Of a stretch of 64,000 nt of DNA, positions 9,344 to 18,388 are shown piece by piece. The position numbers were made by a program, and so were the translations under genes. Within the stretch, counting starts at the first letter, position 1. Every line of letters begins with the position of its first letter. The notes below the pieces were generated by a model. That model had not been told where the DNA came from. It saw only the letters and a program-made list of their open reading frames with translations, and did not search any database. Where the stretch lies: positions 2,326,001 through 2,390,000 of the forward strand of contig NZ_CP065424.1 of NCBI RefSeq assembly GCF_017809215.1, in the 5' to 3' direction. The DNA is from Heyndrickxia oleronia. GTDB taxonomy: Bacteria; Bacillota; Bacilli; Bacillales; Bacillaceae_C.

Positions 9344-9733
9344 TTACATAAATTGTTGAATTGTTTTTTTAAGATTATAATTTTTTATTTTAAGCACACC
9401 ATAAACTTTGATTGAATTAATGGTCTTTAAGGCTAAATCCGTATCAATATCCTCTTCTAGAATAAGCATTCCGATTACTTTAATATCAAGTTTCACATTA
9501 TTTTGGATAATTTCTTGAAGCGATTTCCGATTGTATCTGCATATTCCAATTACAAAGGATTTATTTACAATCATTTGATTAACCTCATCGGAATGAGTTG
9601 TTAATTGATTTCGAATAGCTGTTTTAATGAAATCAGTGCGATTTGAATAAAATCCTTGTTCGACTAATAAATCCACTTTTCCCAAATCCACAACATTCAT
9701 ATTTATAGTTATTTTTTCAGTTTCAGCCATCAT
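9344..9733 (-). CDS. CopG/NikR-like ribbon-helix-helix protein
   Basis: About 129 residues. Residues 1-50 read TEKITINMNVVDLGKVDLLVEQGFYSNRTDFIKTAIRNQL, split here as a strand (KITINMNV) and two helices, the ribbon-helix-helix plan. The remaining 80 residues (KVIGMLILEEDIDTDLALKTI) could be an ACT-like sensing domain as in NikR, but the nickel-binding histidines are absent. Tandem ATGs at 9733 and 9730 sit behind AAGGAG, and the 9760 start is not supported. Probably a DNA-binding regulator with unknown target. Confidence 0.6.
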   Translation of the reverse strand: MMAETEKITINMNVVDLGKVDLLVEQGFYSNRTDFIKTAIRNQLTTHSDEVNQMIVNKSFVIGICRYNRKSLQEIIQNNVKLDIKVIGMLILEEDIDTDLALKTINSIKVYGVLKIKNYNLKKTIQQFM

Positions 9734-9787
9734 ACATCTCCTTTTTGTATTATTTGTCAATTTATAATATTATAACAAAATTAGTGA

Positions 9788-9840
9788 GACAGGGGGTCGG
9801 TTCTTTTGTCCCACTGGGACAAAAGAACCGACCCCCTGTC
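9788..9840. repeat. Perfect 53-bp palindrome (REP/MITE-like)
   Basis: A 26-base arm (9788-9813, starting GACAGGGGGTCGG) is exactly complementary to 9815-9840, with a single C at the centre. GC content is far above its surroundings. Sequences of this kind (a GGGGG block, then GGTTCTTTTGTCCC) occur as dispersed intergenic repeats in Bacillaceae. No second full copy is in this window. The partial repeat CCTCCCTGTCCC follows at 9841-9852. Confidence 0.7.
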
Positions 9841-9865
9841 CCTCCCTGTCCCTTTTAATGCAAAA

Positions 9866-9906
9866 GAGGGGAAATCATAAGTATATTTTACTTATGATTT
9901 CCCCTC
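9866..9906. repeat. Perfect 18-bp stem-loop
   Basis: Bases 9866-9883 (from GAGGGGAAATC) pair exactly with 9889-9906 around a 5-nt loop. It is flanked by A-rich sequence on the right and AAAAG on the left, so on the minus strand it ends in CTTTT and could act as a weak terminator. It stands only 25 bases from the 53-bp palindrome. The rest of 9734-10251 shows no gene. Confidence 0.55.
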
Positions 9907-10251
9907 AAAAAAAGGTAACAGTAAATGGTTTGTTTATTATACCATAGAAATATTATTTTTGATAAAAAATTTTATATTTCGAAAAAATACTTATTTCTTA
10001 TTATGTATAGAAAAATAACAAGATGGTATTAATGAATTGAATATTCTTAAAGAATCTTCTGTTTTGTTTAAGTGAAAAGGAGATAAAATTATAGTTCGTA
10101 CAGGGAACTCTGTTTAGGCTGTAACACTCTTTATAGAAAATCCTGATTGGGTTCCTTACATTAACCAGGGTTCTTTTTTATATAGTTCTTATTTATATAT
10201 TATAGCATTAACTTTTTTACAGCCATATATAAATTCTCATAAAGGTTTTTT

Positions 10252-10716
10252 TCATGAAGTTTTTCTTTTAAGAGGCTCAACAAATACTTTTTGATACAAG
10301 TAGTTTAAAATTGCTACGGCCACACTTAATAGGAAAAGTTGGTTTCGGCTCATTTTAACCATCTTATATATACCTAGTTTCTCTGCTATTGTTGTTAAAG
10401 GATAAGCAAATAAGTAGTCAGCAAAAATATTACTCAATAAATACAACCAAAATCTATTGTACGTCAATTTAAAGACCCAAAAATTTATGATAGTAAAAGG
10501 ACCAAAAACAAAAGAGACATCTGTTGCTAATTTAGGGAAGATAGGATTTCTTACTTTCCACCATTTTAACTTTTGAGATAGCTCACTTATTAGTGCAATA
10601 ATCAAGTCACTAAAAATAATAGTAGGGAGGAAGCGAAGAAAGGAATTTTTTCCGAGCTTTCCCACAGATAACCAAGGCAAAAACAGTATCAAATACATTT
10701 TCCATTTCCCTTTCAT
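10252..10716 (-). CDS. Hypothetical integral membrane protein
   Basis: 154 residues from ATG 10716, which follows AGGAGG. It has four hydrophobic segments (KMYLILFLPWL; FLPTIIFSDLIIALIS; LYLLSNIFADYLFAYPL; LFLLSVAVAILNYLYQ) and a basic C-terminus (KRKTS). No family is recognised. It is monocistronic. Confidence 0.6.
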   Translation of the reverse strand: MKGKWKMYLILFLPWLSVGKLGKNSFLRFLPTIIFSDLIIALISELSQKLKWWKVRNPIFPKLATDVSFVFGPFTIINFWVFKLTYNRFWLYLLSNIFADYLFAYPLTTIAEKLGIYKMVKMSRNQLFLLSVAVAILNYLYQKVFVEPLKRKTS

Positions 10717-10931
10717 AAACAACCTCCTGAGTAAAGTGAAAAATTACTATGCTGGACTACGAATTATTGGTATTTTTACCTAAAAAATCTTTAATATTCA
10801 ATGTATTATTAGTGTAAAATCGATTGTAATTTTAATTGAGAAAGTATGTTATTGAATTATTGAAGCAAGTTTGTAAATGAAGGAATTTATGAAATGTTGG
10901 CGAATTTAATAATTGTATGAGTTCATTCTAA

Positions 10932-11018
10932 TTGGATTATGAACCACCAAAACAACCAATTTCTGTTTATGCTTTAGTAAAGAACCAAGATGAGATTTTA
11001 TTAATTAGGACTCATTAA
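10932..11018 (+). pseudogene. N-terminal scrap of a Nudix hydrolase
   Basis: A 28-codon frame (TTG to TAA) reads DYEPPKQPISVYALVKN followed by QDEILLIRTH, which looks like the first strands of a Nudix hydrolase. It stops where the catalytic box should begin. There is no ribosome binding site. It is interpreted as a decayed fragment in the otherwise empty 10717-11160 stretch; the match is by eye only. Confidence 0.4.
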
Positions 11019-11160
11019 AGTATTGTTAGCGTATTAAGTATTAGAAGATCATAAGACTCGTGACTTTTATGAGTAACTGTACAACATTAAGACTGTTGAG
11101 GCTTTGTTGCGAAAGAAACAAAATCCGGGTATACTTTATATAAATCGGGAAGGTGCTATC

Positions 11161-11607
11161 ATGGATAAAAGGCAGCAGTTAATGAGTGAACTTATGGATT
11201 TATGCAATGAAATAATCTGGCTTAATAAACCAGAACTAGAATCGGCTTTAGATGGCTATACATTGAGTGAGATAGAATTGATCGAAAATATCTCCCTAAT
11301 CCCAAATGCAAACGTTACAAAACTTGCGGCAGCAAGCTATATGACTCGAGGTGCTATAAGTAAGCTCACCAAGAAGCTTATTGCGAAAAATATTATTGAG
11401 AGCTATCAAAATGCTGAAAATAAAAAAGAGATATATTTCCGATTAACAACGAATGGGCAAAAAATAAATAATGTCCATCAAGAATTACATCGGACGTTTC
11501 TCGAACGTGACAAAGAAGTATTTAAAAACATGACTGATGACGATTTCAACACTATTTTTCGTTTCATTGGTCGATACAGGCAACATTTGAAAAATATCAC
11601 TGTGTAA
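11161..11607 (+). CDS. MarR family transcriptional regulator
   Basis: 148 residues from ATG 11161, preceded by GGGAAGG. The winged helix is clear: LSEIELIENISLIPNANVTKL, then AAASYMTRGAISKLTKKLI as the recognition helix, and the wing NAENKKEIYFRLTTNG. The gene precedes an MFS exporter in the same orientation, and the intergenic region carries two near-identical operator-like repeats. It probably represses itself or the exporter until a drug binds. Because the exporter has an internal stop, the regulator may now control nothing useful. Confidence 0.85.
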   Translation: MDKRQQLMSELMDLCNEIIWLNKPELESALDGYTLSEIELIENISLIPNANVTKLAAASYMTRGAISKLTKKLIAKNIIESYQNAENKKEIYFRLTTNGQKINNVHQELHRTFLERDKEVFKNMTDDDFNTIFRFIGRYRQHLKNITV

Positions 11608-11631
11608 GTGGTATTTTTTTATTTTGTTTTA

Positions 11632-11688
11632 TTGTTGACGAGGAAACAATAAAGGAGTAAACTGATTTTGTTAACGAGGAAACAATAA
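11632..11688. promoter_or_regulatory. Twin operator-like repeats upstream of MFS gene
   Basis: Two 21-base copies, 11632-11652 and 11668-11688, differ at one base. Each contains TTGTT, seven bases, then AACAA, which is a dyad suited to a dimeric MarR protein. Their starts are 36 bases apart. They cover the space between the marR-like stop and the exporter's ribosome binding site (TTGGAGGGG). Binding by the neighbouring MarR protein is inferred. Confidence 0.55.
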
Positions 11689-11706
11689 TCTTGGAGGGGA
11701 ATTATT

Positions 11707-12900
11707 ATGAATACTACAATCAATAAACACGCACTGACGTTTGGGTTTATCTCTGTCTTTTTAACAGGTCTAGGATTGACTATCGTAAGCCCTGTTTTAC
11801 CTTTTCTAGTAAAATCTTATACTAGTGATTCAAACAGTCAGGCTACTGCAATAACACTCATTACTTCTATATACGCAATTTCTGTATTCTTGGCTGCACC
11901 AGTTTTAGGCGCATTAAGTGACAGGTATGGTCGTCGTCCAGTGTTGATTATTAGCTTAATCGGTTCTAGTCTTGGTTATTTTATTTTTGGTCTTGGAGGG
12001 GCACTTTGGATTCTCTTCCTTGGACGTACCATTGAGGGGTTGACAGGTGGTGAAATTTGAGCGATTTTTGCTTACTTTGCTGATATCACTCCCTCCAGTG
12101 AACGCACAAAATTCTTTGGTTGGATTAGTGCAGTTGTTGGGGTTGGCACTGCTCTCGGTCCTACAATCGGAGGAGCACTTGCAACTTTTGGGAATAGCGT
12201 CCCTTTGTATGCTGGCGCTATATTAACATTGCTTAATGCCATATATGGATATTTTTTTATGCCTGAGAGCCTTGAAAAGCCTAGACGCTCTTCTAGCATT
12301 TCCGCTAAGGATCTTAATCCGTTTATTCAACTATCAAACATTTTTTCCTTTAAATCTGTTAAATGGCTACTAATTACTGGATTCCTAATATGGATTCCTA
12401 ATGGATCATTACAAGCTATTTTCTCTCAATTTTCAATTGATACCTTTTCATGGAAACCTGTTCTAATTGGTTTGACATTTTCAATAATGGGAGTGCTTGA
12501 TATCATCTCGCAAGCGATCATTATGCCACGATTACTTAAATTCGTGACAGATAAAAAAATTGCTCTTTTAGGTATGATAAATGAAATTATAGGTTATATC
12601 TTTATTGCTGTTTCAGCATTTACAGCATTTTATCCACTCTTTATAGTAGGTATGATATTCTTTGGATTCGGTGACTCTATCTTTGGTCCATCATTTAATG
12701 GCATGCTTTCAAAATCTGTTAGCATCAGAGAACAAGGGCGTATACTTGGTGGTTCTCAAAGCATTCAATCGCTAGCTCGAGTCATTGGACCGATTATTGG
12801 CGGACAGTTGTATTCAATTGTTAGTCACTCCACTCCAGCCATCATGGGTATAATATTAATTGGAGTATCTGCGCTTGTTTTATCAAACCAACATGGTTAG
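11707..12900 (+). pseudogene. MFS exporter (TetA/YfmO-like) interrupted by one in-frame TGA
   Basis: Two segments in the same frame, 11707-12057 and 12061-12900, together encode one complete 12-TM MFS protein of about 397 codons. Motif A is intact (GALSDRYGRRPVLI). The only defect is TGA at 12058-12060, in GGEI-stop-AIFAYFAD, where family members usually have Ser (TCA to TGA is one change). Either the gene is inactivated, the base is a sequencing error, or there is readthrough. Two C-terminal halves do not make a known split transporter. It lies behind a MarR regulator. Confidence 0.8.
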
Positions 12901-13011
12901 ATTGAATAAAAATCGTTCTATTGAATTTGGATGTATGGCTTCTAATTGAATTAGGTTTATCACAGACAAAGAGTCTCCTTGAGATTATTGAATATTGATT
13001 AAAGATGAACC

Positions 13012-14391
13012 CTACAAAAAATTAAAAAATCTATTAGGAGTTATAGATTTTTTTCTCCTATCAATTAAAGAAATACAGTATGCCAATTGCTCTACCCCTA
13101 GTTTAATATGACTCTCGTTTACTTGAGAGATACTTAATCGAAGGAGATTTTCTTTTTTGTATTCTGGTAAAAACATTCTAGAGGCATCATCAACATATAT
13201 ATGCTGCTCGTTTAGCATATGAACTGCCTGTTTTGCTGTCACATTCTCGGGCAAACTGATGGATAGATAGAATCCTGAAGTCGGTTTAGAAAAATGAGTA
13301 TTAGCCGGCAGGAATAATTCACATGCTTCTTGTAGGATTTGCATTTTTGTGAGGTATACCTCTTTTATTCTTTTGAGATGGCTATTAAACATACCACTTT
13401 TTAAATAGATTTCTAGTGCACCCTGAGAAAGTGCTGAACTATTAAAATCCGAGCTAAATTTATATCGTAAAAAGTTGTTAATCATAATTGTAGGAAGAAC
13501 GACCGCAGCAATTCTTAGCCCTGGAAGGAAAACTTTTGAAAAGCTTTTAATATAAATCACTCTTCCAGAGGGATCAAAAGAAAATAAAGAATCTGATTTG
13601 GCATTTGGATCAAGGTCTCCTAATAAATCATCTTCCACTATATATACATCATATTTTTTAGCTAATTCAACGATTTTTTTCTTTTCACTATTCGTGTAAC
13701 AATGTCCAAGAGGGTTGTGAAATCTAGGAATAATATAGAAAAATTTTATATCATTATTTCGAAAAATGTATTCCAGACGATCAAGATCAATTCCTTCCAT
13801 CGATAGCTCAATTCCAAAAGTAGTAGCTTGGTGTAGAGTGACGGACTCAATAAATCCGAAATAAGTAGGTTGTTCAATTAGAATATTGTTTTTGCCATTT
13901 GGAAAAGGCATAGAAACTAATAAATTTAGGGCTTGCTGTGAGCCTGAAACAACGACTACTCTTTCAGGTTGAGTGAATACCTGTAAATTCTGTAAATATT
14001 TCACTAACTGTACTCGTAATGAGTAAAACCCCTGTTGATCAGAGTATGTAAAAAGCTCTTCTTTATATTGTTCAATTGCTTGATTTATACAATGTTGAAA
14101 TTCAATATAAGGCATCACTCTTTTATCTGGACCAGCAGACAAAAAATCAATCGCTTCTTTTTCTTTCGTCGCATTTGGTAATTCATTAACAACATAGTAG
14201 CCACTTTTAGGAACAGAATAAATTAAATGCTCTTTTTCTAGTTCGGTGTATGCTTTAATGACTGTATTTTTGCTACATGAGAAATGCTCAGATAACTGAC
14301 GAACAGAAGGGAGTTTACTACCTGCAATGAGAGATCCATTTACCAGCTGAAGTTTAATTTCTTCCATTATCTTAAAATATTTTAATCCCAT
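13012..14391 (-). CDS. MocR-type regulator: GntR wHTH plus aminotransferase domain
   Basis: 459 residues from ATG 14391, which has TAAAGGAG in front. The N-terminal GntR helix-turn-helix (SKLPSVRQLSEHFSCSKNTV) is followed by a fold-type I PLP domain: the VVVSGSQQALNLL region, the NPLGHCYTN loop, VEDDLLGDLD, and the PLP-lysine motif IYIKSFSKVFLPGLRIA. Such PdxR/GabR/TauR-like proteins bind PLP-linked ligands and regulate a neighbouring gene. The divergent EamA permease 161 bases away is the obvious target. Confidence 0.88.
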   Translation of the reverse strand: MGLKYFKIMEEIKLQLVNGSLIAGSKLPSVRQLSEHFSCSKNTVIKAYTELEKEHLIYSVPKSGYYVVNELPNATKEKEAIDFLSAGPDKRVMPYIEFQHCINQAIEQYKEELFTYSDQQGFYSLRVQLVKYLQNLQVFTQPERVVVVSGSQQALNLLVSMPFPNGKNNILIEQPTYFGFIESVTLHQATTFGIELSMEGIDLDRLEYIFRNNDIKFFYIIPRFHNPLGHCYTNSEKKKIVELAKKYDVYIVEDDLLGDLDPNAKSDSLFSFDPSGRVIYIKSFSKVFLPGLRIAAVVLPTIMINNFLRYKFSSDFNSSALSQGALEIYLKSGMFNSHLKRIKEVYLTKMQILQEACELFLPANTHFSKPTSGFYLSISLPENVTAKQAVHMLNEQHIYVDDASRMFLPEYKKENLLRLSISQVNESHIKLGVEQLAYCISLIDRRKKSITPNRFFNFL

Positions 14392-14509
14392 ATATTGATT
14401 CTCCTTTAACTGTACCATGACAGATAGGTAAAAAAATGGTTTAACTCAGTGTGTGCACCTATTATTATTTAGATTATATCCGAACGGTATTGTAATAAAA
14501 ATAAAAAAT

Positions 14510-14526
14510 GGTACAGATATGATACA
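14510..14526. promoter_or_regulatory. Possible MocR operator half-sites
   Basis: GGTACA (14510-14515) and GATACA (14521-14526) are direct repeats spaced 11 bases apart, one helical turn, just before the EamA gene. CTGTACCAT lies on the other side of the intergenic region near the MocR start. MocR regulators commonly bind spaced direct repeats. This is a weak, by-eye call. Confidence 0.3.
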
Positions 14527-14552
14527 AAATATATGGATAGGGGTAGGATAAG

Positions 14553-15455
14553 ATGCAACGAGATAAAAGAGAGAAATTTGGATTATTGTTGGGATTAGTG
14601 GGTGTCATTTGTTTTAGCTTAACACTTCCCTCTACAAGTATTGCAGTAGAGTATTTTGGGACTACAGTAGTGGGTCTAGGAAGAACAGTTGTTGCTGCTA
14701 TTTTAGTAGCTGTGGTATTGATTGTTCGAAAAGAAAAATTACCTTCTCCTCGTCAATTCAAAAGTCTTCTTATCGTTGCTGTTGGTGCAGTTTTAGGATT
14801 TCCTCTCCTCACATCTTGGGCAATGGAATTCTTGCCGGTTTCTCATGGAGCTGTTGAATTGGCCCTGTTACCATTAGCAACAACTGGATTTGCTATGTTT
14901 AGAGCGAAAGAAATTCCTTCTCTTAAATTTTGGATTTCAAGTATAATCGGTTCTTTAGCTGTTATTGTGTATGCACTTCATCTTGGATTTGGTCAACTAC
15001 AATTTGCAGATTTAGCTTTACTAGCAGCAGTTATTATACTTGGATTAAGTTACGCAGAGGGGGGAATATTAGCAAAGGAATTAGGTAGCTGGCAAGTGAT
15101 TGCTTGGGCAATCATGATTGGTGCTCCATTTTTCGTTATTCCAGTTGGACTCAACCTTACAACCGAAATGCTCAATGTCCCAATACATGCTTGGATTAGT
15201 TTTATTTATCTCGCCGTTGTTAGTCAATTTCTAGCATATGTCGCCTGGTATAGTGGAATGGCTATGGGAGGAATAGCTAGAGTTAGTCAGATACAGTACT
15301 TGCAACCATTTTTGATGATTCTATTTGCAGCTGCATTTTTAAATGAATCTATCACATTATTCACTCTGGTAATAGCGGTGATTGTTGTCTTTTCTGTTAT
15401 ATTAGGTAAAAATGCTCCAGTATCCAAAAAAGGATCTGTATCAGAGAAAAACTAA
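14553..15455 (+). CDS. EamA family (DMT) permease
   Basis: 300 residues with ten predicted membrane segments in two EamA repeats. The first holds GLLLGLVGVICFSLTLPST and the second begins near LALLAAVIILGLSYAEGG. Members export or import amino acids and other metabolites. It is divergent from the MocR regulator and presumably controlled by it. Some MocR-EamA pairs handle amines or vitamin B6-related compounds, but the substrate cannot be read here. Confidence 0.85.
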   Translation: MQRDKREKFGLLLGLVGVICFSLTLPSTSIAVEYFGTTVVGLGRTVVAAILVAVVLIVRKEKLPSPRQFKSLLIVAVGAVLGFPLLTSWAMEFLPVSHGAVELALLPLATTGFAMFRAKEIPSLKFWISSIIGSLAVIVYALHLGFGQLQFADLALLAAVIILGLSYAEGGILAKELGSWQVIAWAIMIGAPFFVIPVGLNLTTEMLNVPIHAWISFIYLAVVSQFLAYVAWYSGMAMGGIARVSQIQYLQPFLMILFAAAFLNESITLFTLVIAVIVVFSVILGKNAPVSKKGSVSEKN

Positions 15456-15635
15456 CTGTACGTTCTAAAGATCGTAAAGAAATCTAATGAATCTTTCAGC
15501 AAAGCAGGTTGAGATTTCGTGATATTTATAAATAGATCCTTGTTTGCCCAATGAAGATACTGTGAAAAATGAAGAATTTAAAGTTTTAGTAGAAGCTATT
15601 AGCTCTAAACTGTCTCCTTCCAACGTTCTTTGTCC

Positions 15636-15902
15636 CTACGTTTGGTCGGCACTGATGATGGTAAGGAACGCGTCAGACGTGTGTACCATATTCAAAATGT
15701 GAATAGTTATCATAATCACTTGAAGAGTTGGATAAACCGTTTTTATGGAGTGGCTACAAAATACCTCTACCATTATTTGAGTTGGTTTTGATTTTTAGAC
15801 AAAATCAGACAGCGCAATGACGACATAACGGTTAACCAGATGATTGTTGAAGGCTGTCTGTTCTCAATGGATGTGACCTATGATAAAATCGGATTACAAT
15901 AA
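15636..15902 (+). pseudogene. IS1595-family transposase C-terminal remnant
   Basis: The frame from 15636 reads [18 protein letters not shown], then [19 protein letters not shown], a TGA at 15789-15791 where the family has Arg, and FLDKIRQRNDD. This is the C-terminal DDE region of ISXO2/IS1595-type transposases. The N-terminus is lost, and 15549-15635 gives only scrambled traces. It shows a past insertion between the EamA and hydrolase genes. Confidence 0.7.
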
Positions 15903-15965
15903 TTTTCCAATTGAGCATTAAGCTTATAAACCTTTATTTCTAATAGAATAGCGGAGGGATGTTTT

Positions 15966-16841
15966 TTGAGGAAAGGAACCATTTATAAAAGTGAAGGGAA
16001 AAGACTTATTACTCAGCATTACGATAATTATCTAAAGTCGTTTGATTTTGATGTCGAGCAGATATATGTTTATACGAGTTATGGTAAAACACATATTCTT
16101 GTAGCAGGACAACCAGAAGGAAAAACTATTTTTATCTTTCAGGGTGGTAATTGCATTAATCCAATGACTTTATCTTGGTTTTTACCACTCGTAGATAAAT
16201 ACAGAGTTTATGCACCAGATACAATTGGTCATCCAGGATACAGTAGTGAAAGTAGAATTTCGGCGAAGGACAATAGTTTTGCCCAGTGGATAAAGGAACT
16301 AATGGATTACCTTAATATAGATAGTAGTGCATTTGTAGGTCCTTCCTACGGTGCAGGTATTATATTGAGATTAGCCACATTTATGCCAGATAAAATTCAC
16401 TGTACAGTATTAGTATCACCAGCAGGAATCAGATTAGGTTCTAAGATTAGAATGATTAAAGATATCTTACTTCCTTTAGTCTTATTTAATGGTACTTCAT
16501 CACAAAAATATCTCAATAAAATCACTGATACTATGTCAGATAATAGTATGAGAGAAATTGATAAAAAAATTATTGGAGATGTATTTAAATATATTAAACT
16601 TGAGCAAGAAATGCCCAAATTAACTAGGAAGGAAGAATTATCACATTATAGCTCACCCACTTTAATCATAGCAGGGAAAAAAGATATCTTTTTTCCTGAA
16701 AGTAGATTAAATAAAGTTGCTAGAGAAATCATTCCAAATTTAATTGCATTTAAGACTTATGATATGGGACATTTCCCATCTGAAGAATATTTGAAAAATA
16801 TTAACAATGATATTGTAGAATTTTTAACGGTTTATTACTAA
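15966..16841 (+). CDS. Alpha/beta hydrolase
   Basis: 291 residues from TTG 15966, with GGAGG at 15953-15957. The nucleophile elbow is GPSYGAG (Ser), the acid is in AGKKDIFFPESR, and the catalytic His is in YDMGHFPSEE. The strand-loop GGNCINPMTLSWFLPL supplies the oxyanion region. The first 35 residues may be a small cap or targeting extension. The substrate is unknown. It is monocistronic. Confidence 0.85.
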   Translation: MRKGTIYKSEGKRLITQHYDNYLKSFDFDVEQIYVYTSYGKTHILVAGQPEGKTIFIFQGGNCINPMTLSWFLPLVDKYRVYAPDTIGHPGYSSESRISAKDNSFAQWIKELMDYLNIDSSAFVGPSYGAGIILRLATFMPDKIHCTVLVSPAGIRLGSKIRMIKDILLPLVLFNGTSSQKYLNKITDTMSDNSMREIDKKIIGDVFKYIKLEQEMPKLTRKEELSHYSSPTLIIAGKKDIFFPESRLNKVAREIIPNLIAFKTYDMGHFPSEEYLKNINNDIVEFLTVYY

Positions 16842-16996
16842 CCCTGAATCCTTTTTTAAACTTATGGACATGGGAACTTCAAACCAATATGCGGTTCTCT
16901 TTAATGTTTAAAAAAATCAATACTAATCATTAACATAGCAAATAACTAAGAAAAGAAATTGGGTGTATGGACTGATTGTTGTTTAGAGGATCAGAA

Positions 16997-17104
16997 ATGT
17001 ACGGAAGTTATGAAAATATAAAATTTGCACTTATCAGAAAATTAGATTATGATTCTATTATTGAAATGTTTAATATTAAGCAAATCAGGAGATGGGAGGA
17101 ATAA
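16997..17104 (+). CDS. Small ORF in front of DinB gene (35 residues)
   Basis: ATG 16997 follows AGAGGA at the right spacing and encodes MYGSYENIKFALIRKLD plus an IEMFNIKQIRRWEE tail. The stop overlaps the DinB ribosome binding site, as in translational coupling. It has no family I recognise and could be the tail of a lost gene. It is the only coding candidate in 16842-17106. Confidence 0.3.
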   Translation: MYGSYENIKFALIRKLDYDSIIEMFNIKQIRRWEE

Positions 17105-17106
17105 TC

Positions 17107-17568
17107 ATGAGAGAAGAGCAATTATTTGAACAAATGAAATTGTGGCGTAATTGGACTGTGGATTATCTTCGTACAATTCCGGCGGAAATCGTAGATAAAA
17201 TTCCACATGGTCATAATAACAGTATACACTGGAATGCTGGCCATATCTTAGTAGGGTGGGATAATACAATGTTCCCAGCTGTTAATGAGAAGAGACAAAT
17301 GCCACTAACTTATCACTTATTATTTCCGAGTGGGAGTAAACCAGAAAATTGGTCAGATGAACCACCGTCGATGGTTGAGTTAATAAAACAACTGGATGAA
17401 CAACCTATTCAGATTGAACAAGCGTGTAAGGGGCACCTTGATGAACCACTGAAAGAGTCCTTCTTAGGTATGAAAACATTAGGTGACATGGTTATGTTTC
17501 ATATGAATCATGAAAATCTACATATGGGGATCATTAAAAGTATGAGACAATTGCTTTTAAGTAAATAA
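17107..17568 (+). CDS. DinB-fold protein
   Basis: 153 residues from ATG 17107, with GGGAGGA upstream. The DinB histidine pattern is present (SIHWNAGHILVGWD and FHMNHENLHMGIIKSM). The conserved PSGSKPENWSDEPPSM loop also appears as KPGSKPSDWTEVPPT in the minus-strand DinB gene near 41.4 kb, so these two are closer to each other than to the 7.7-kb gene. The role is probably thiol-dependent detoxification or unknown. Confidence 0.8.
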   Translation: MREEQLFEQMKLWRNWTVDYLRTIPAEIVDKIPHGHNNSIHWNAGHILVGWDNTMFPAVNEKRQMPLTYHLLFPSGSKPENWSDEPPSMVELIKQLDEQPIQIEQACKGHLDEPLKESFLGMKTLGDMVMFHMNHENLHMGIIKSMRQLLLSK

Positions 17569-17789
17569 CCTCTTTACTGGTTAAAAAAAATGGGTGTGTT
17601 GTTCAATTATATTAACAGCCTTAAATTCTTTCTTAAATAAATCTATATTTTAGATGAAATGAATATTTTTAAAGCTGTCAATATGTAACTATACATATAG
17701 GGTGGATTCAATAACTTTGTTCAGAACTCAAATGGACTATATAATTACCCTTGGTAGTTAGATTCTTTTCCTAATGGAGGATGTTCATG

Positions 17790-17940
17790 TAGATGTACTG
17801 CACTCAAATGTTAGCTACAAATCTAACATTTTGAGGTGTTTTTTTATGGCTAAATTTACGATAGAACAAAATTAGAAGCTGATAATCATTCCAAAAATGG
17901 TTATGAGGCAATAATTAATAGTACTAAACAAGTTCTAACG
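17790..17940 (+). mobile_element. IS3-family (IS150 group) left-end remnant
   Basis: An IS150-type left-end region (TGTACTGCACTCAAATGTTAG, with a stem around TCTAACATT) leads to ATG 17846 and MAKFTIEQ, then a frameshift and KLEADNHSKNGYEAI. This is the start of an OrfA helix-turn-helix transposase. Everything after about 30 codons is missing. Confidence 0.5.
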
Positions 17941-17982
17941 TTATGTGAGAAAAGAAACATACAAGTTGCGAAATAAACTTAA

Positions 17983-18010
17983 TCCCTTCTCAATATTGAG
18001 AAGGGACTTT
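17983..18010 (+). terminator. Intrinsic terminator
   Basis: TCCCTTCTCAAT (17983-17994) is perfectly complementary to the adjacent ATTGAGAAGGGA, followed by CTTTT. It lies after the IS3 remnant, and no intact gene precedes it. Confidence 0.5.
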
Positions 18011-18344
18011 TAAAATGAAGGGAGTAATAATAGATGAGTGGCAGGAAGTGAAAATGGAACTCATATTACTACTGATATAGTATATTATTTGTAAGTTATT
18101 CTTGCTTGAGCTATTTTACAAAATGATTAAAAATCCCCCTCAATCCGAGAAGGAGTTCCTACACAATATCAGGCAGCAGGTTGGCCATGTATAATTAATA
18201 ATTAAAATCCTATTTTTCAAAATAGTTGTGAAGGAATCCGATTACATAAGGCAAAATATATTATAATCGGGTCAGACGATGGAACAACCAAAGTCCTTTT
18301 GTTAATAAATACTCAGGAAAGGGTATATATTTATAAAAATCTAT

Positions 18345-18372
18345 TTTACATATTAAGGAAAATTGTTATACT
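18345..18372 (+). promoter_or_regulatory. Promoter of folded leader RNA
   Basis: TTTACA (18345-18350) and TATACT (18367-18372) are separated by 16 bases. The predicted start near 18379 is ten bases before the folded RNA described next. Confidence 0.5.
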
Positions 18373-18388
18373 TGAATTAACTTTTATG

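Noticed and set aside
11085-11120. GAGGCTTTGTTGCGAAAG resembles an IS6-family end
   Set aside because: No opposite end or transposase sequence nearby, and the similarity is too short to support.
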